A stretch of 64,000 bases of DNA from DAOVQB01 sp023128935 (GTDB lineage Bacteria > Eisenbacteria > RBG-16-71-46 > CAIMUX01 > WJJG01), in the NCBI GenBank assembly GCA_030628905.1, contig DAOVQB010000002.1, positions 1 through 64,000 on the forward strand, in the 5' to 3' direction. Position numbers and translations under genes: made by a program. The notes beneath the pieces were generated by a model. That model was not told the DNA's origin. It ran no database searches and saw only the letters and a program-made list of their open reading frames with translations. This document shows, piece after piece, positions 45,601 to 54,700 of the stretch (position 1 is its first letter; each line of letters opens with the position of its first letter).

Positions 45601-48107
45601 GTGGTGGATGGCTGTCCAAGGGACAGATAGCCCAACCCGACATCGCGCATGGCACACAGAATACGAGCCATCTTGGGTTGATCAGCGAAGAAGCGGTATG
45701 CCTCCTCGACAGGCAGCTCCAACACATCGAGAATACTCTTGCCTTTGTGATGGATCGTGAGTGTATCTTCGTTGAAGCGTCGTCCGCCGCACTCCTCGCA
45801 GACGACGTCAACATCACCCATGAAATGCATCCCGATCACCTGAACGCCGGCGCCCTGACATGCCTCACACCGTCCGCCCTTCACATTGATTGAGAACCGG
45901 CCCTTCTTCCAGCCGCGCTGCTTCGACTCCGGTAGCGAGGCAAATAGCGCACGCACATGGTCGAACAGGTTCGTGTAGGTTGCAGGATTGCTCCGCGGTG
46001 TCCGTCCGATCGGGAACTGATCGATGTCGATGATCTTGTCGATGAACTCCGCCCCCCGGATCCCGACATGGCGACCCGGCTGCACACTCGCTCCATGTAG
46101 GCTACGGCGCAGGGATCGCGCCAGGATGCCCTCAATTAAGGTCGATTTGCCTGAGCCGGACACGCCGGTAACGACGTTGAACGCGCCCAACCGAAACGAC
46201 ACATCGATTCCCTTCAGATTGTGTTCACTCGCACCAAGGACTTCCAGGAACCGGCCATTTCCCGGCCGCCGCTTCGCGGGAATTGGGATCTGGCTCTCAC
46301 CTGACACGTAGGCTCTCGTACGGCTCATCCTCAGGGAATCCGTACTGAGGAGATCCCCCGCCTTCCCGCTGAAGAGGATCCGGCCTCCCTTATCCCCAGC
46401 CCCGGGGCCCATATCGACTAGCCAGTCGGCACTTCGAATCGTGTTCTCATCGTGTTCCACAACTAAGACGGTATTGCCGTTGTCACGAAGCAAGGCCAGT
46501 ATCTCCAATAGGCGTCGGTTGTCTCGTGGATGCAAGCCGATAGAGGGTTCGTCCAGAACATAGAGAATCCCACGCAGGCGTGTCCCCGCCTGCGTGGCCA
46601 GCCTAACTCGTTGAGCTTCGCCACCAGATAGTGTCGTGGACCGCCGATTGAGCGTCAGATGGCCCAGGCCGAGCTGCTGCAATAGAATGGTGCGCTTCTG
46701 CATCTCACGGACAATCGGCCCCCCTATGGGAGCATCGGAGGGCGCAAAGTGCAGCCTGTCCAAGAAGGATGCCAACGCATCCAGCGACATCGCGTCTATG
46801 TCGGAGATCGTATGACCCTCAAATGTTACGGACAATGCCTCCTTACGCAGACGGGTTCCTTGGCAGGCCCCACATGGCACCGATCTGGCAAAGCGCAGGA
46901 TGTTCTTGTTCCGGTGACGCTTCAGGATCTCTTCCATGATCGGGACAATTCCCTTGTAATAACCCTCCTCCCGCGGCTTGGGCGTGATCCCGCTCCATTT
47001 CATGCGGGATTCAAGCGGGTGCTTCCCAAAGGGAATCATGATTCTATCGGAGCCATGGAGCACGACCTGCTGTTGCTCTTTCGTCAGTTCGCTCCAAGGT
47101 ATGTCCACACTGAACCCGTGTGCCTGGCAGACCTGATTGAGTATGTCCAGTGTTACCTGGGAGTAGACGATGTATCCGCTATCCGTGGTCAACGCGAGCG
47201 CTCCCTGGCGAAGAGTTCGGCCTGGATCAGCGATGAGGAGTTCCGGGGCGATGCGATCCTGTACACCAAGCCCCCTGCATGACGGGCAGGCGCCATATTG
47301 GGAATTGAACGAGAATAACCGGGGTCCGATTTCGGGAAATCCTGCGCCGCACTGCGGGCATGTGTTTGCTGATGAGAATCGCTCGATGCGCTCATTGCAC
47401 AGAACCTTAAGGACGCGTCCACCTATGCGCAGACTCTGTTCTATGCCTCTCAGAAGAGTATCATGGTTCCCAACGGACATGGTGATGTGTCCGACCACGA
47501 CTTCGATTTCGTGCACCTTCTGCGATTCCGGAATAGGCGTAGGATCAGTAGGCAGGAGTTCGCCGTCGATGCGAACCTCCGAGAATCCATCGCGACGGAG
47601 TCTCTCGAGTTCCCTGCGGTACTGTCCCCTGTGACCCTCTACGATGGGTGCCAAAAGGAGGATCTCCTCGCCCGCAAAGCGCTTGAGCAGCGCCTCGCTG
47701 ATGCGCTCTGGACTCAGCGCGGCAAGGAGCGCACCGCATTCCGGGCAATGCGCCACACCCAGCTTGCCAAAGAGAAGTCGAAGGAAATCGTAGAGCTCAG
47801 TCAGCGTACCAAGCGTTGATCGTGGATTGCGAACCACGGTCTTCTGGTCGATGGAAAGCGTGGGTGACAGCCCGCTGATGTGGTCAACCGCAGGGCGTCC
47901 CAGCTTGCCGAGGAACTGCCGGGCATGAGAGGAAAAGGATTCTAGATAGCGCCGCTGTCCCTCCCTGCAGATCGTGTCGAACGCCAGGGAGGACTTCCCT
48001 GAACCGGAAACCCCTGTAATCACTATCAGGGCATGATGAGGGAGAGCAACATCAACCGCCTGAAGATTGTGTTCCCGTGCCCCCCGAATGATTATTTGTC
48101 CGTTCAC
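42555..48107 (-). CDS. uvrA: Double-length UvrA: two excinuclease A copies in one chain
   Basis: An 1850-residue protein, about twice normal UvrA. UvrA is the damage-recognition ATPase of nucleotide excision repair and works as a dimer. The first copy (about 1-955) opens IIIRGAREHNLQAVDVALP with Walker A GVSGSGKSS (32-40). It has the zinc cysteines CPECGALL and ACPSCRGLG, two TLSGGEAQR signatures and the C-terminal zinc finger RCEACQGAG...CEECGG. After a His/Thr/Pro-rich linker (about 955-996) the second copy starts IRLGGISTHNLKGIDVSIP with its own two ABC modules, each with GVSGSGKSS and TLSGGE. The final module has an unusual insert of about 35 residues (KDAPLSRSQNAGCRRG and on) between its signature and LYLFDEPTTGLH. 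The GTG start at 48107 has TTGAGG upstream. It is the last gene of the minus-strand redox cluster and overlaps the PMP-repeat gene by 71 bases. Confidence 0.93.
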   Translation of the reverse strand: MNGQIIIRGAREHNLQAVDVALPHHALIVITGVSGSGKSSLAFDTICREGQRRYLESFSSHARQFLGKLGRPAVDHISGLSPTLSIDQKTVVRNPRSTLGTLTELYDFLRLLFGKLGVAHCPECGALLAALSPERISEALLKRFAGEEILLLAPIVEGHRGQYRRELERLRRDGFSEVRIDGELLPTDPTPIPESQKVHEIEVVVGHITMSVGNHDTLLRGIEQSLRIGGRVLKVLCNERIERFSSANTCPQCGAGFPEIGPRLFSFNSQYGACPSCRGLGVQDRIAPELLIADPGRTLRQGALALTTDSGYIVYSQVTLDILNQVCQAHGFSVDIPWSELTKEQQQVVLHGSDRIMIPFGKHPLESRMKWSGITPKPREEGYYKGIVPIMEEILKRHRNKNILRFARSVPCGACQGTRLRKEALSVTFEGHTISDIDAMSLDALASFLDRLHFAPSDAPIGGPIVREMQKRTILLQQLGLGHLTLNRRSTTLSGGEAQRVRLATQAGTRLRGILYVLDEPSIGLHPRDNRRLLEILALLRDNGNTVLVVEHDENTIRSADWLVDMGPGAGDKGGRILFSGKAGDLLSTDSLRMSRTRAYVSGESQIPIPAKRRPGNGRFLEVLGASEHNLKGIDVSFRLGAFNVVTGVSGSGKSTLIEGILARSLRRSLHGASVQPGRHVGIRGAEFIDKIIDIDQFPIGRTPRSNPATYTNLFDHVRALFASLPESKQRGWKKGRFSINVKGGRCEACQGAGVQVIGMHFMGDVDVVCEECGGRRFNEDTLTIHHKGKSILDVLELPVEEAYRFFADQPKMARILCAMRDVGLGYLSLGQPSTTLSGGEAQRIKLASELGRPSTGKTLYILDEPTTGLHLADIEILLDALNRLVDSGNTVIAVEHNLEFVKVADWVIDLGPEGGDCGGKLVAAGTPEAISAVEASHTGAALRARGWQGIESAPCQLRSTPKAPSKRHTEPYSARTIESPGTTHYTAHTPHADYTPPPIRLGGISTHNLKGIDVSIPANRITVITGVSGSGKSSLAFDTIFAEGQRRFRESLPTFARRFLGRSAEAQIEEASGLTPTIAISQRVASRNPRSTVGTITEIYEYYRLLYARAGRAHCPDCESLMARMFSFNQHQGACPSCKGLGVITVCDPDRLITDPNRSLFEGAISGHKTGRYYGDPKGQHLAILTAVEADCGIDLHVPWKQLDARARKIAMYGTGEKAYQVTWHFKREKREGQYTWETTWRGFSHYVNEEYERKHADHRGEAMRGVMKDEVCPECHGERLNRAARCVRFAGLNIAALSSMSIAATLRMLSALEAEPADHGVDHRQLSVTAEIRQEVAKRLQSLVDVGLGYLSLDRSAATLSGGEAQRVRLATQLGSGLCGVTYVLDEPTIGLHACDTQRLIKTLKGLCAAENTVVVVEHDASVIRAADYVIDLGPGGGRHGGRIVAEGSVDAIMDNPASRTGYYLREESAIPVSERRRCLGEGITITRASANNLHGFDIEIPSGGIIAITGVSGSGKSSLIFDVLMASCDRGAPVGCAGLEGMERFRRVLSLDQTPIGSTPASNPATYSGIFDHIRGLFAETDCAQARGYRKARFSFNTRGGRCERCQGMGRIKVSMDFLADIWIRCEECHGKRYNEETLECTYHGASIADVLEMTVSEALGVFGDTDGVVQPLLILEEVGLGYLRLGQPATTLSGGESQRLKLVTELIGGKDAPLSRSQNAGCRRGGVSRPVGRGITDRGGCAEKAALGNLYLFDEPTTGLHFDDTVRLLSVFDRLVDGGHTVIVIEHHPDVVKRADWVIDLGPEGGDGGGTVVARGTPETLATIKSSHTGQMLREVLGKRRHLDHT

Positions 48108-48114
48108 GAGACCT

Positions 48115-48179
48115 CAAGTGGCTTTGCACTCGGGCAGGATGATATCCCGAGTGGCCTCTCACTCGCGCAGGATGACATT
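48115..48179. repeat. 32-bp direct repeat at the regulator/uvrA boundary
   Basis: Copies at 48115-48146 and 48148-48179 share CrAGTGGC...CACTCGsGCAGGATGAyAT, with a period of 33. On the minus strand the first copy covers the last codons and TGA of the NtrC-like gene, and the second lies just before the uvrA Shine-Dalgarno. The gene end has thus been duplicated in tandem. Confidence 0.75.
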
Positions 48180-49514
48180 CATCTCCTCCAGTGTGATCCC
48201 CAGTTCGGTGGCAGTCTGTGCGCGGTCGTTACCATAATACTGCAACATCCGGGCGATGTGCTCGCGCTGGACATCCTCCAGTTTGCGAGGCCGAAAGCCA
48301 TCTTCGGGACCACGGTCCAGTGAAGCAATCTTACTGCGGATGTACGGCGGAAGTGAGTCTATCGTGATGATACTGCCCTCCTCGTTGACCACCGAGCCCT
48401 CAATAATGTTTCGCAGTTCTTGGATATTGTCTGGGAAGTCGTACTTGCGTAGGAAATCGAAGAATTCCCCGGAGAAACCAGTGATCTCCTTACCGATTTT
48501 CTTGAGGGCCTTCTTGAGAAAGAGATCCGCCAATAGAGGAAGGTCTTCCATGCGCTCGCGAAAGGGTGGAATTCTGACGGAGTTCACCATCAGATGATAG
48601 AGGAGATCGTCATGGAATCTGCCCTTATACGCCGGGTTCGTCAAGTCGCACGAAGATGCAACAATAAATCGCGCTTCGCTCTTGCGAATTTGAGTGGAGT
48701 TCTCCCTGTAGTACTCTCTGGTCTGGAGCACGCGCTTCAACCTCACTTGCATGGGTACGCTCAGGTGCTCTATCTCACCGAGGAAGAGTGTCCCGTCAAT
48801 AACCTCCTCGAGAAAGCCAGGACGTTCCTCCCGGTCACCGCTCCAGACTCGGCCCTGGCCGAAGAGGGCCGATGAGAACCGGTCCGGGTCCTGTCCGGAG
48901 GCGTCGACCGCGACGAATGGCTTCTCCCGCCTCGGACTTGCGCGATGAATGGCGCGCGCAAGCATTTCCTTGCCGGTCCCTCGCTCCCCCCATATGAGAA
49001 TATCCAGATCACTCGATGCCATTTTCTCAATCTGGTGCAGGAAACGGATCATCTCAGAATTCTGCGTCGGGAACAGCTCAAAGGCCTCAGCGAACGTGAG
49101 ATCCTCACGTTTGAGCTCGATGGGCAGTTGACTAATCGAATGCCGCAGTTCCTGGTGCTCGAGAGCCGCACCGATAACTTCCAGGAGATGCTCTTCATCC
49201 ACCGGCTTGGTCAAGTAGTCAAATGCACCAAGCTTCAAGGACTTGACGGCCAGATCCACGTCGCTCACACCAGTCAGAATGATCACCGGTGTCTTGATAC
49301 CTCTCTCGTGCATCATCACGAGGATATCCATGCCGCTGACATTCGGCATGTCCATGTCCAGCAGGATAAGGTTGAACTCCTGCCTAGAGAGCAGGTCCGA
49401 GATCTCTCTCGAATCGTTGACCACCTTTGTCTCAAACTGCCCGGTCTGCATGAGGAAGACCATCAGGTAATTGGTCACCGCAATGTCGTCATCAACGATA
49501 AGGATCGTTGTCAT
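48159..49514 (-). CDS. NtrC-like response regulator with degenerate AAA+ domain
   Basis: A 451-residue protein with NtrC layout. The receiver (1-120) is intact with D9, D53 and K103. The AAA+ domain (about 145-385) keeps Walker A WGERGTGKE (175-183) and the RFHDDLLYHL region. A C-terminal helix-turn-helix region (about 415-451) is present. Two essential features are lost. The GAFTGA loop that contacts sigma-54 is replaced around 219-229 by FGQGRVWSGDR, and the Walker B aspartate in GTLFLDEI is glycine (G246, GTLFLGEI). The protein may therefore bind ATP and DNA but probably does not remodel sigma-54 holoenzyme. It may act like Rhodobacter NtrC, which lacks GAFTGA and works with sigma-70, or as a repressor. 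It follows the histidine kinase gene by 88 bases, so the pair is a two-component system. Confidence 0.87.
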   Translation of the reverse strand: MTTILIVDDDIAVTNYLMVFLMQTGQFETKVVNDSREISDLLSRQEFNLILLDMDMPNVSGMDILVMMHERGIKTPVIILTGVSDVDLAVKSLKLGAFDYLTKPVDEEHLLEVIGAALEHQELRHSISQLPIELKREDLTFAEAFELFPTQNSEMIRFLHQIEKMASSDLDILIWGERGTGKEMLARAIHRASPRREKPFVAVDASGQDPDRFSSALFGQGRVWSGDREERPGFLEEVIDGTLFLGEIEHLSVPMQVRLKRVLQTREYYRENSTQIRKSEARFIVASSCDLTNPAYKGRFHDDLLYHLMVNSVRIPPFRERMEDLPLLADLFLKKALKKIGKEITGFSGEFFDFLRKYDFPDNIQELRNIIEGSVVNEEGSIITIDSLPPYIRSKIASLDRGPEDGFRPRKLEDVQREHIARMLQYYGNDRAQTATELGITLEEMNVILRE

Positions 49515-49602
49515 GGTCGCTCTCCATCCTGATCGAATCCGTCCTCAAGACCGCAATACACCCGAACTCCAATCAGTGCAAATCGAATGCACTGGCTTTG
49601 GC

Positions 49603-51600
49603 CTACTGCTTATCATTACCCGGCGCCACCGCTGTTTCACTGGTTGACTTGACGGGAATCCTGATCACGAATGTGGTTCCAACCCCGAGTTCACTCTTGA
49701 CCGAAATGCTTCCACCATGCTCTTCGATGATTCGGTAGGCAATCGGTAGACCCAGTCCCGTTCCTCCAGATGCTCGTTTAGTCGTGAAGAATGGATCGAA
49801 GATCTGCTTCTGTGTCTTCTCGTTCATCCCCTTGCCGTTGTCTTCCACTTCAATTACAATAGTGTCCTCTTCCATCCGGGTCCTGACAGTGATCAGCCCC
49901 TTTCTGTCATCGGGCATGGCCTGACTCGCATTCACTGTCAAATTTACCAACACCTGCTCTATCTTGTGCGAGTTCCCGGTAAAGGTTAGAACATCAGGAT
50001 GCAGTTCCAGTTTGATCTCCGCATGCTTGTGTACTTCGTTGTGCACCAAACGTGTGCAGGCTTCAATTGCCGTGTTCACATCAACTTTGTCTATGAGTAG
50101 GCCTTCATCGCGGCGCGCGAAGCGCTTGAGGCCTTCCACGATTCCCTTGATCCGCTCTGAGCCGTGCGCCATATCATTGACCAGAACCATGACATGCTCC
50201 CGGAAGAACTTGTACGGAAGGCGAGCGATTATCAGGTCTGGATTGCGCTCAAACTCAGCATCAACAAGGGGCAGCATGTCCTCCAAGGCCTGTTTGATGA
50301 TCTTGACATTTCCTCTGATAAACTGGTTTGGGTTGTTGATTTCGTGTCCAATACCGCTAACCAGCTGTCCGAGTGAGGCGAGCTGATCGGCCTGCTGGAG
50401 TTGCTGCTCATAGGTCCTCTCCAGCGTAACATCGCGATAGAACTCAATGATGCCCTCTACCTCGTGGTTGGGATCGAATATCGGTAGGGCGTGAACGTCG
50501 AGATACCGGTCTCCATCCTTGACGGTGAGCGTGATCGGCGCTTTGTCATGCACGATCCTGGACAATCGACAATCCTTGCACGGCTTGTCCCGGTGGAAGA
50601 AGGATTCATAGCACTTGGCTCCTGCCAGCATCTCCGCGCGATTCGTCATCACCAGTCTGCGATCCCGATCTATCAGCGCCACATCGCCAGGGAAGGCAGT
50701 GAAGATAGTCTCAAGCCGCGTCTTGGATTCCTGCCAACCGCGGTTCAGGCGATCCAGGTATAGATTGGCCATGTCCAGTTTTTGCCGCTGCTCTTCCATT
50801 TCCCTGGTGCGGGTCTCGATCTCCTTCTCGAGATCAGCGAAGCGCCGGCGGTAGTCCGCCTCTTCCTCCTCCTTGAGGGCTAGGTGCTGCGAGAGTTCCT
50901 TACGCTCAATAGCTAGACTGAGCATGCGGCCAATCTCACTCAGCATCTTCTGCTCTTCGGGCAAGAGTTGGACGTCACTATCGATATATCCGACGCGGAT
51001 TTCGCCAGAGATCTCCTGATTCTCCACGAGCTTGGTGCTTAGGTAGTTCTCGCCTGTGAGTTCCTGGCCATACTCCTGCCCTTGGTAGACAGAGTAAACC
51101 ACCACCTGCTCGGGGTACTGCATCCCACGCCGCAGGAAGCCTGGCAGCTGAGTGAAGAACTCCCTAACGGAGCGCGATATTGCGATCCATTCCGCGACCG
51201 AATAGAGACAGGCCAACTCCTTGACGCGCTCGTCCTTGTCCGTTGCCGCGAAGCGGCTCAGGCCGTCTACCTGGGTGCCGAAGAAGAGAAAGACCTCGCC
51301 CTTACTGGTATCTGTATATCCGATTCTAAGGGGAATCGAACAGGATTTGGCATCCTTGGGCGTGAAGATAACGGTGCCACGAATATCTTCGCGGGCTTGG
51401 ATCATCCCGGCACGAAAAGTCTGCAGTGAAGACTGAGCCAGGACTGTTGTCAGGGTTTCGCCGGCAAGGGCCAGCTCCTGGGGCCCGCATCCGCGACACA
51501 AAAGGCGGCTGGCGTGGAGGATCTTCTCATTACTGTCAGCGACCAGTAGGAAATCGAAATTGCCCTCGATGAATGTATACAGGTCTTCCAGTTTGATCAT
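49603..51600 (-). CDS. Cytoplasmic PAS-GAF-PAS histidine kinase with cysteine motif
   Basis: A 665-residue sensor kinase without membrane segments. Domains in order: a PAS-like domain (about 5-115, containing CRGC at 35-38), a GAF-like domain (about 125-235, VVVYSVYQGQEYG), a coiled coil (about 235-290, rich in E, K and R), a second PAS (about 295-395), HisKA with H419 in LVSGIGHEINNPNQF, and HATPase_c with N, G1 and G2 boxes (LVNLTVNASQAMPD, VEDNGKGMN, GGTGLGLPIAYRII). The second PAS carries C330, C341 and C344 (KPCKDC), a spacing seen in PAS domains thought to bind metal or sense redox state. The ATG at 51600 has GGAAGGAA upstream. It sits 130 bases after the NuoG-like gene and before the NtrC-like gene, so it probably reads the redox state of that enzyme system. 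Confidence 0.9.
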   Translation of the reverse strand: MIKLEDLYTFIEGNFDFLLVADSNEKILHASRLLCRGCGPQELALAGETLTTVLAQSSLQTFRAGMIQAREDIRGTVIFTPKDAKSCSIPLRIGYTDTSKGEVFLFFGTQVDGLSRFAATDKDERVKELACLYSVAEWIAISRSVREFFTQLPGFLRRGMQYPEQVVVYSVYQGQEYGQELTGENYLSTKLVENQEISGEIRVGYIDSDVQLLPEEQKMLSEIGRMLSLAIERKELSQHLALKEEEEADYRRRFADLEKEIETRTREMEEQRQKLDMANLYLDRLNRGWQESKTRLETIFTAFPGDVALIDRDRRLVMTNRAEMLAGAKCYESFFHRDKPCKDCRLSRIVHDKAPITLTVKDGDRYLDVHALPIFDPNHEVEGIIEFYRDVTLERTYEQQLQQADQLASLGQLVSGIGHEINNPNQFIRGNVKIIKQALEDMLPLVDAEFERNPDLIIARLPYKFFREHVMVLVNDMAHGSERIKGIVEGLKRFARRDEGLLIDKVDVNTAIEACTRLVHNEVHKHAEIKLELHPDVLTFTGNSHKIEQVLVNLTVNASQAMPDDRKGLITVRTRMEEDTIVIEVEDNGKGMNEKTQKQIFDPFFTTKRASGGTGLGLPIAYRIIEEHGGSISVKSELGVGTTFVIRIPVKSTSETAVAPGNDKQ

Positions 51601-51730
51601 GGCCTATTCCTTCCGGAAGCTGTTGGAACCACCACGTGGTGCTCCGCTATTCTCGATAGCGCGTCAGATTGGAGCGTAGTCGCCGTCACTCCAGCGCGCT
51701 GCTGAGTAGTTCCGAATAGTGCGCAGCCTT

Positions 51731-54700
51731 TCAGTGAACCCTGAATCGCTCAGTGCCCACCGCGCGGATCTCCCGCTTGTAGCGACCTCCGTGTGTGAGT
51801 GCAGGGGGGATCGGCCTAGGTCTGGCCCGTACGTTGGGCGTGACGAGGTTGTCTTTTCCAGGCCACGCCCGCTGCTCTCCGGTGTTCCAATAGAAGGCGG
51901 CAAGTTCGCCCAGATGTTCTCGCACCCGGGAAGTGAGTTCCGTGGTGAGGCTCTCTGCAGAAGCCGAGGGCAACCTAACCCCAAACTGCTCGGCCAACCC
52001 CGCGAGCAGCTTCCATCCCGGAACACCCGATGGTGGTGGGATTGCTCGTGAGTACTCAATCAGGTGCCCCTCGAAGTTGCAGCGCGTCCCCTCCGTTTCC
52101 AGGTAGGTTGTACCGGGAAGCGTCACGTCGGCAAACCGGGTCGTTTCCGTGGCACACCAGTCCACTGCCGCAAGGAACTCAACATTGTGGAAGTAGGCCC
52201 CCGTCCGATTGTGCTCCATCGGGTCCTCCCCGATGATAATCGCTCCTCGGATCCTCCCATCGGCGAGCATGGCACGCAGCTCCTCGTGGGAAGAGGCGCC
52301 CGCAAACCCTATAGACGGCCGGCGTCCCGGCAGGAACCCTGGGTCGGCGCCCGTCACCTCCAATCCCGCCACATTGGCTGTTAACCTGGGCAGCAGCAAG
52401 TCGGCGTGCACGCCCGCTGTCCGCAGGAGCAGAAGGAAGTTGGCCAACGTCTCCATATCCCCTGACGCCTGGTCCTGCGGCCTATCTGGACTGTGAACAA
52501 AGACAACCCTCTTGGCATCCCCAAAAAGGGCCGCCGCTCTGTGAATGCTCTCCTCAGAGACGCCCGTCAGATCGGAGACAGTGCCAAGATCCCTCTCCAA
52601 GCTGGCAAGGAATTCATCGCCGCCCGGCATGCTCTGGGCCTTGTCAGGCGACAGCGTGCCATCCTCCAGAAGCACCTGCATGACGCCATTCCAGAGAACT
52701 GAGGCCCTGCCACGCATGGGATCCATCGACACGGCCGCTAGATGCAGATCGCTTGTATTGAGGATCGAGTTGGCGACGATCAGCTGCGCGCCTTTCTTTG
52801 CCGCCTGGATGATCTCAACGGAAAGGATCAAGTGGTCTGCTTCAGTGCTCGTGTTGTTGCAGACGATCAGATCGGCATCCGCAAGCACCGAGCGGTCAGC
52901 CGTCGAGGCCGTGAAACCAAAGGATTGATCCAGGATGCCCGCATCCTTCCCCACCTCCAAGGCCGCCAAGGAGCCAATATTGTTTGTGCCCAGGCCCTCC
53001 CGTGCAATCCGGCTGGCTATGTAGAGTTCTTCATTGCTCAACGCTGGCGAGGCAAAGACGGCGACTGATTCCCGGCCATGCTTCGCCACAACCTCCTTCA
53101 TGCCGTCCACGATTCTTTGGTATGCCTCGGGAAGAGCAACCTCCTCCGACGCGCTACCCGAACGCACCAACGGGGCCGTCAGTCTCTTCCGTTTAATAAA
53201 GCGTTCATAACCGAAACGGCCATAACGACAGAGGTACTCGCCAGGTACACCCGAGGGACCGATGAAGTAGCGGTTGTCTCCAAAGCGCTTGACGGTTATT
53301 GCGCATCCGATGGAGCAGGAAGCGCAATGGGTTGCCACATTGTCCGTCGCCAACGCAGCCCGCCCCGGAAACGGATACTTGATGGTCAATGCACCCGTGG
53401 GACAGGCATCAACGCAATTCCCGCAGCTGATACAACTGGTCTGGACCAGCGGGTCATTCATGGCCGGGCGCATCTCGGTCCGGAAGCCCCGGCCCACCAA
53501 TCCCAGTGCGGCAATGGGTAGGACACGCGCGCATGTGCGGATGCAGCGAGAACACAGAACACACTTGTTTGGATCGTAGACGATGTATGGGTGACGGCTG
53601 TCAACCTTGTGCTTCCTGACATAGCCGGAGAACTCGTCCATGTCGACACCGTATTCCTGGGCGTATAACCTGAGGGCACAGTCGTCATAGCGGACACAAC
53701 CGCAGGAAAGGCATCGATCCACCTCGTGCGCCATGTCTTCTGGCTCGAAGCCGGTCGCAACCTCGTCGAAGCTACCCTGGCGCTCTTCCACATCGATCAT
53801 GTGGACTGCGTGGCGCGGGCTCTCGGAGACCTCACCCAACTCCGCCTGGCCAGGTTTGGCCCAGAACTCCTTCGTCACCACAAATGGTTCGGACTCCAGC
53901 GCCTCACCGCTGAGGTAGCTGTGAATGGCCTGGGCCGCCCGTCGGCCATCGCGAATGGCATCAATCACTACCGTGGGGCCATCATCGGCAGCATCGCCTC
54001 CAGCGAAGATGCCTTCGATGTTTGTTTTCATCGTCTGGGTATCGACCTCGATCGTTTCCCAGCGGGAAATGCCGAGCTCTTTTCCCTGCACTGATCGAAG
54101 GCCGTCGAGCACCGGGGCCTGACCGATGGCCGAGACGGCAAGCTGGCAAGGAAGCTCGAACTCGGATCCCTCCAGCGGAATGGGACGACGGCGCCCGGAC
54201 GCATCGGGTTCACCCAGCTTCATCCGGATACACTTGAGCGCCTTGAGCTTCCCTTTCTCGGAACTGATCCCAACCGGAGCAGCCAGCTCCATGATCTCGA
54301 TGCCCTCTTCGAGGCAGTCCTCTATTTCCATCCGGTCGGCCGGCATTTCGGCCTTGGTCCTCCGATACAGGATGATGACCTTGTCGGCGCCGCACCGCCA
54401 TGCTGTGCGCGCCGCATCCATGGCCGTGTTCCCGCCGCCCACGACAACAATTGTACCTGTCACTGGGTCGGGATGATCGGCCTTCTTCAGCAGGAACTCA
54501 GCCCCGGTAACAACGCCTTCGGTATCGAACTCGCCCTCCACACGCATCGGCTTTCCTGCCCAGCCGCCAACGGCGAGGAAGAGAGCCGCGTGGCGCTTCT
54601 TGAGTTCGTCGAGCGAGATGTCCTGGCCCACACGAACTCCATAGTTGATCTCGGCGCCAGTCCGGCAGATGTATTCCGCCTCCCTATCGAGCACATCGTC

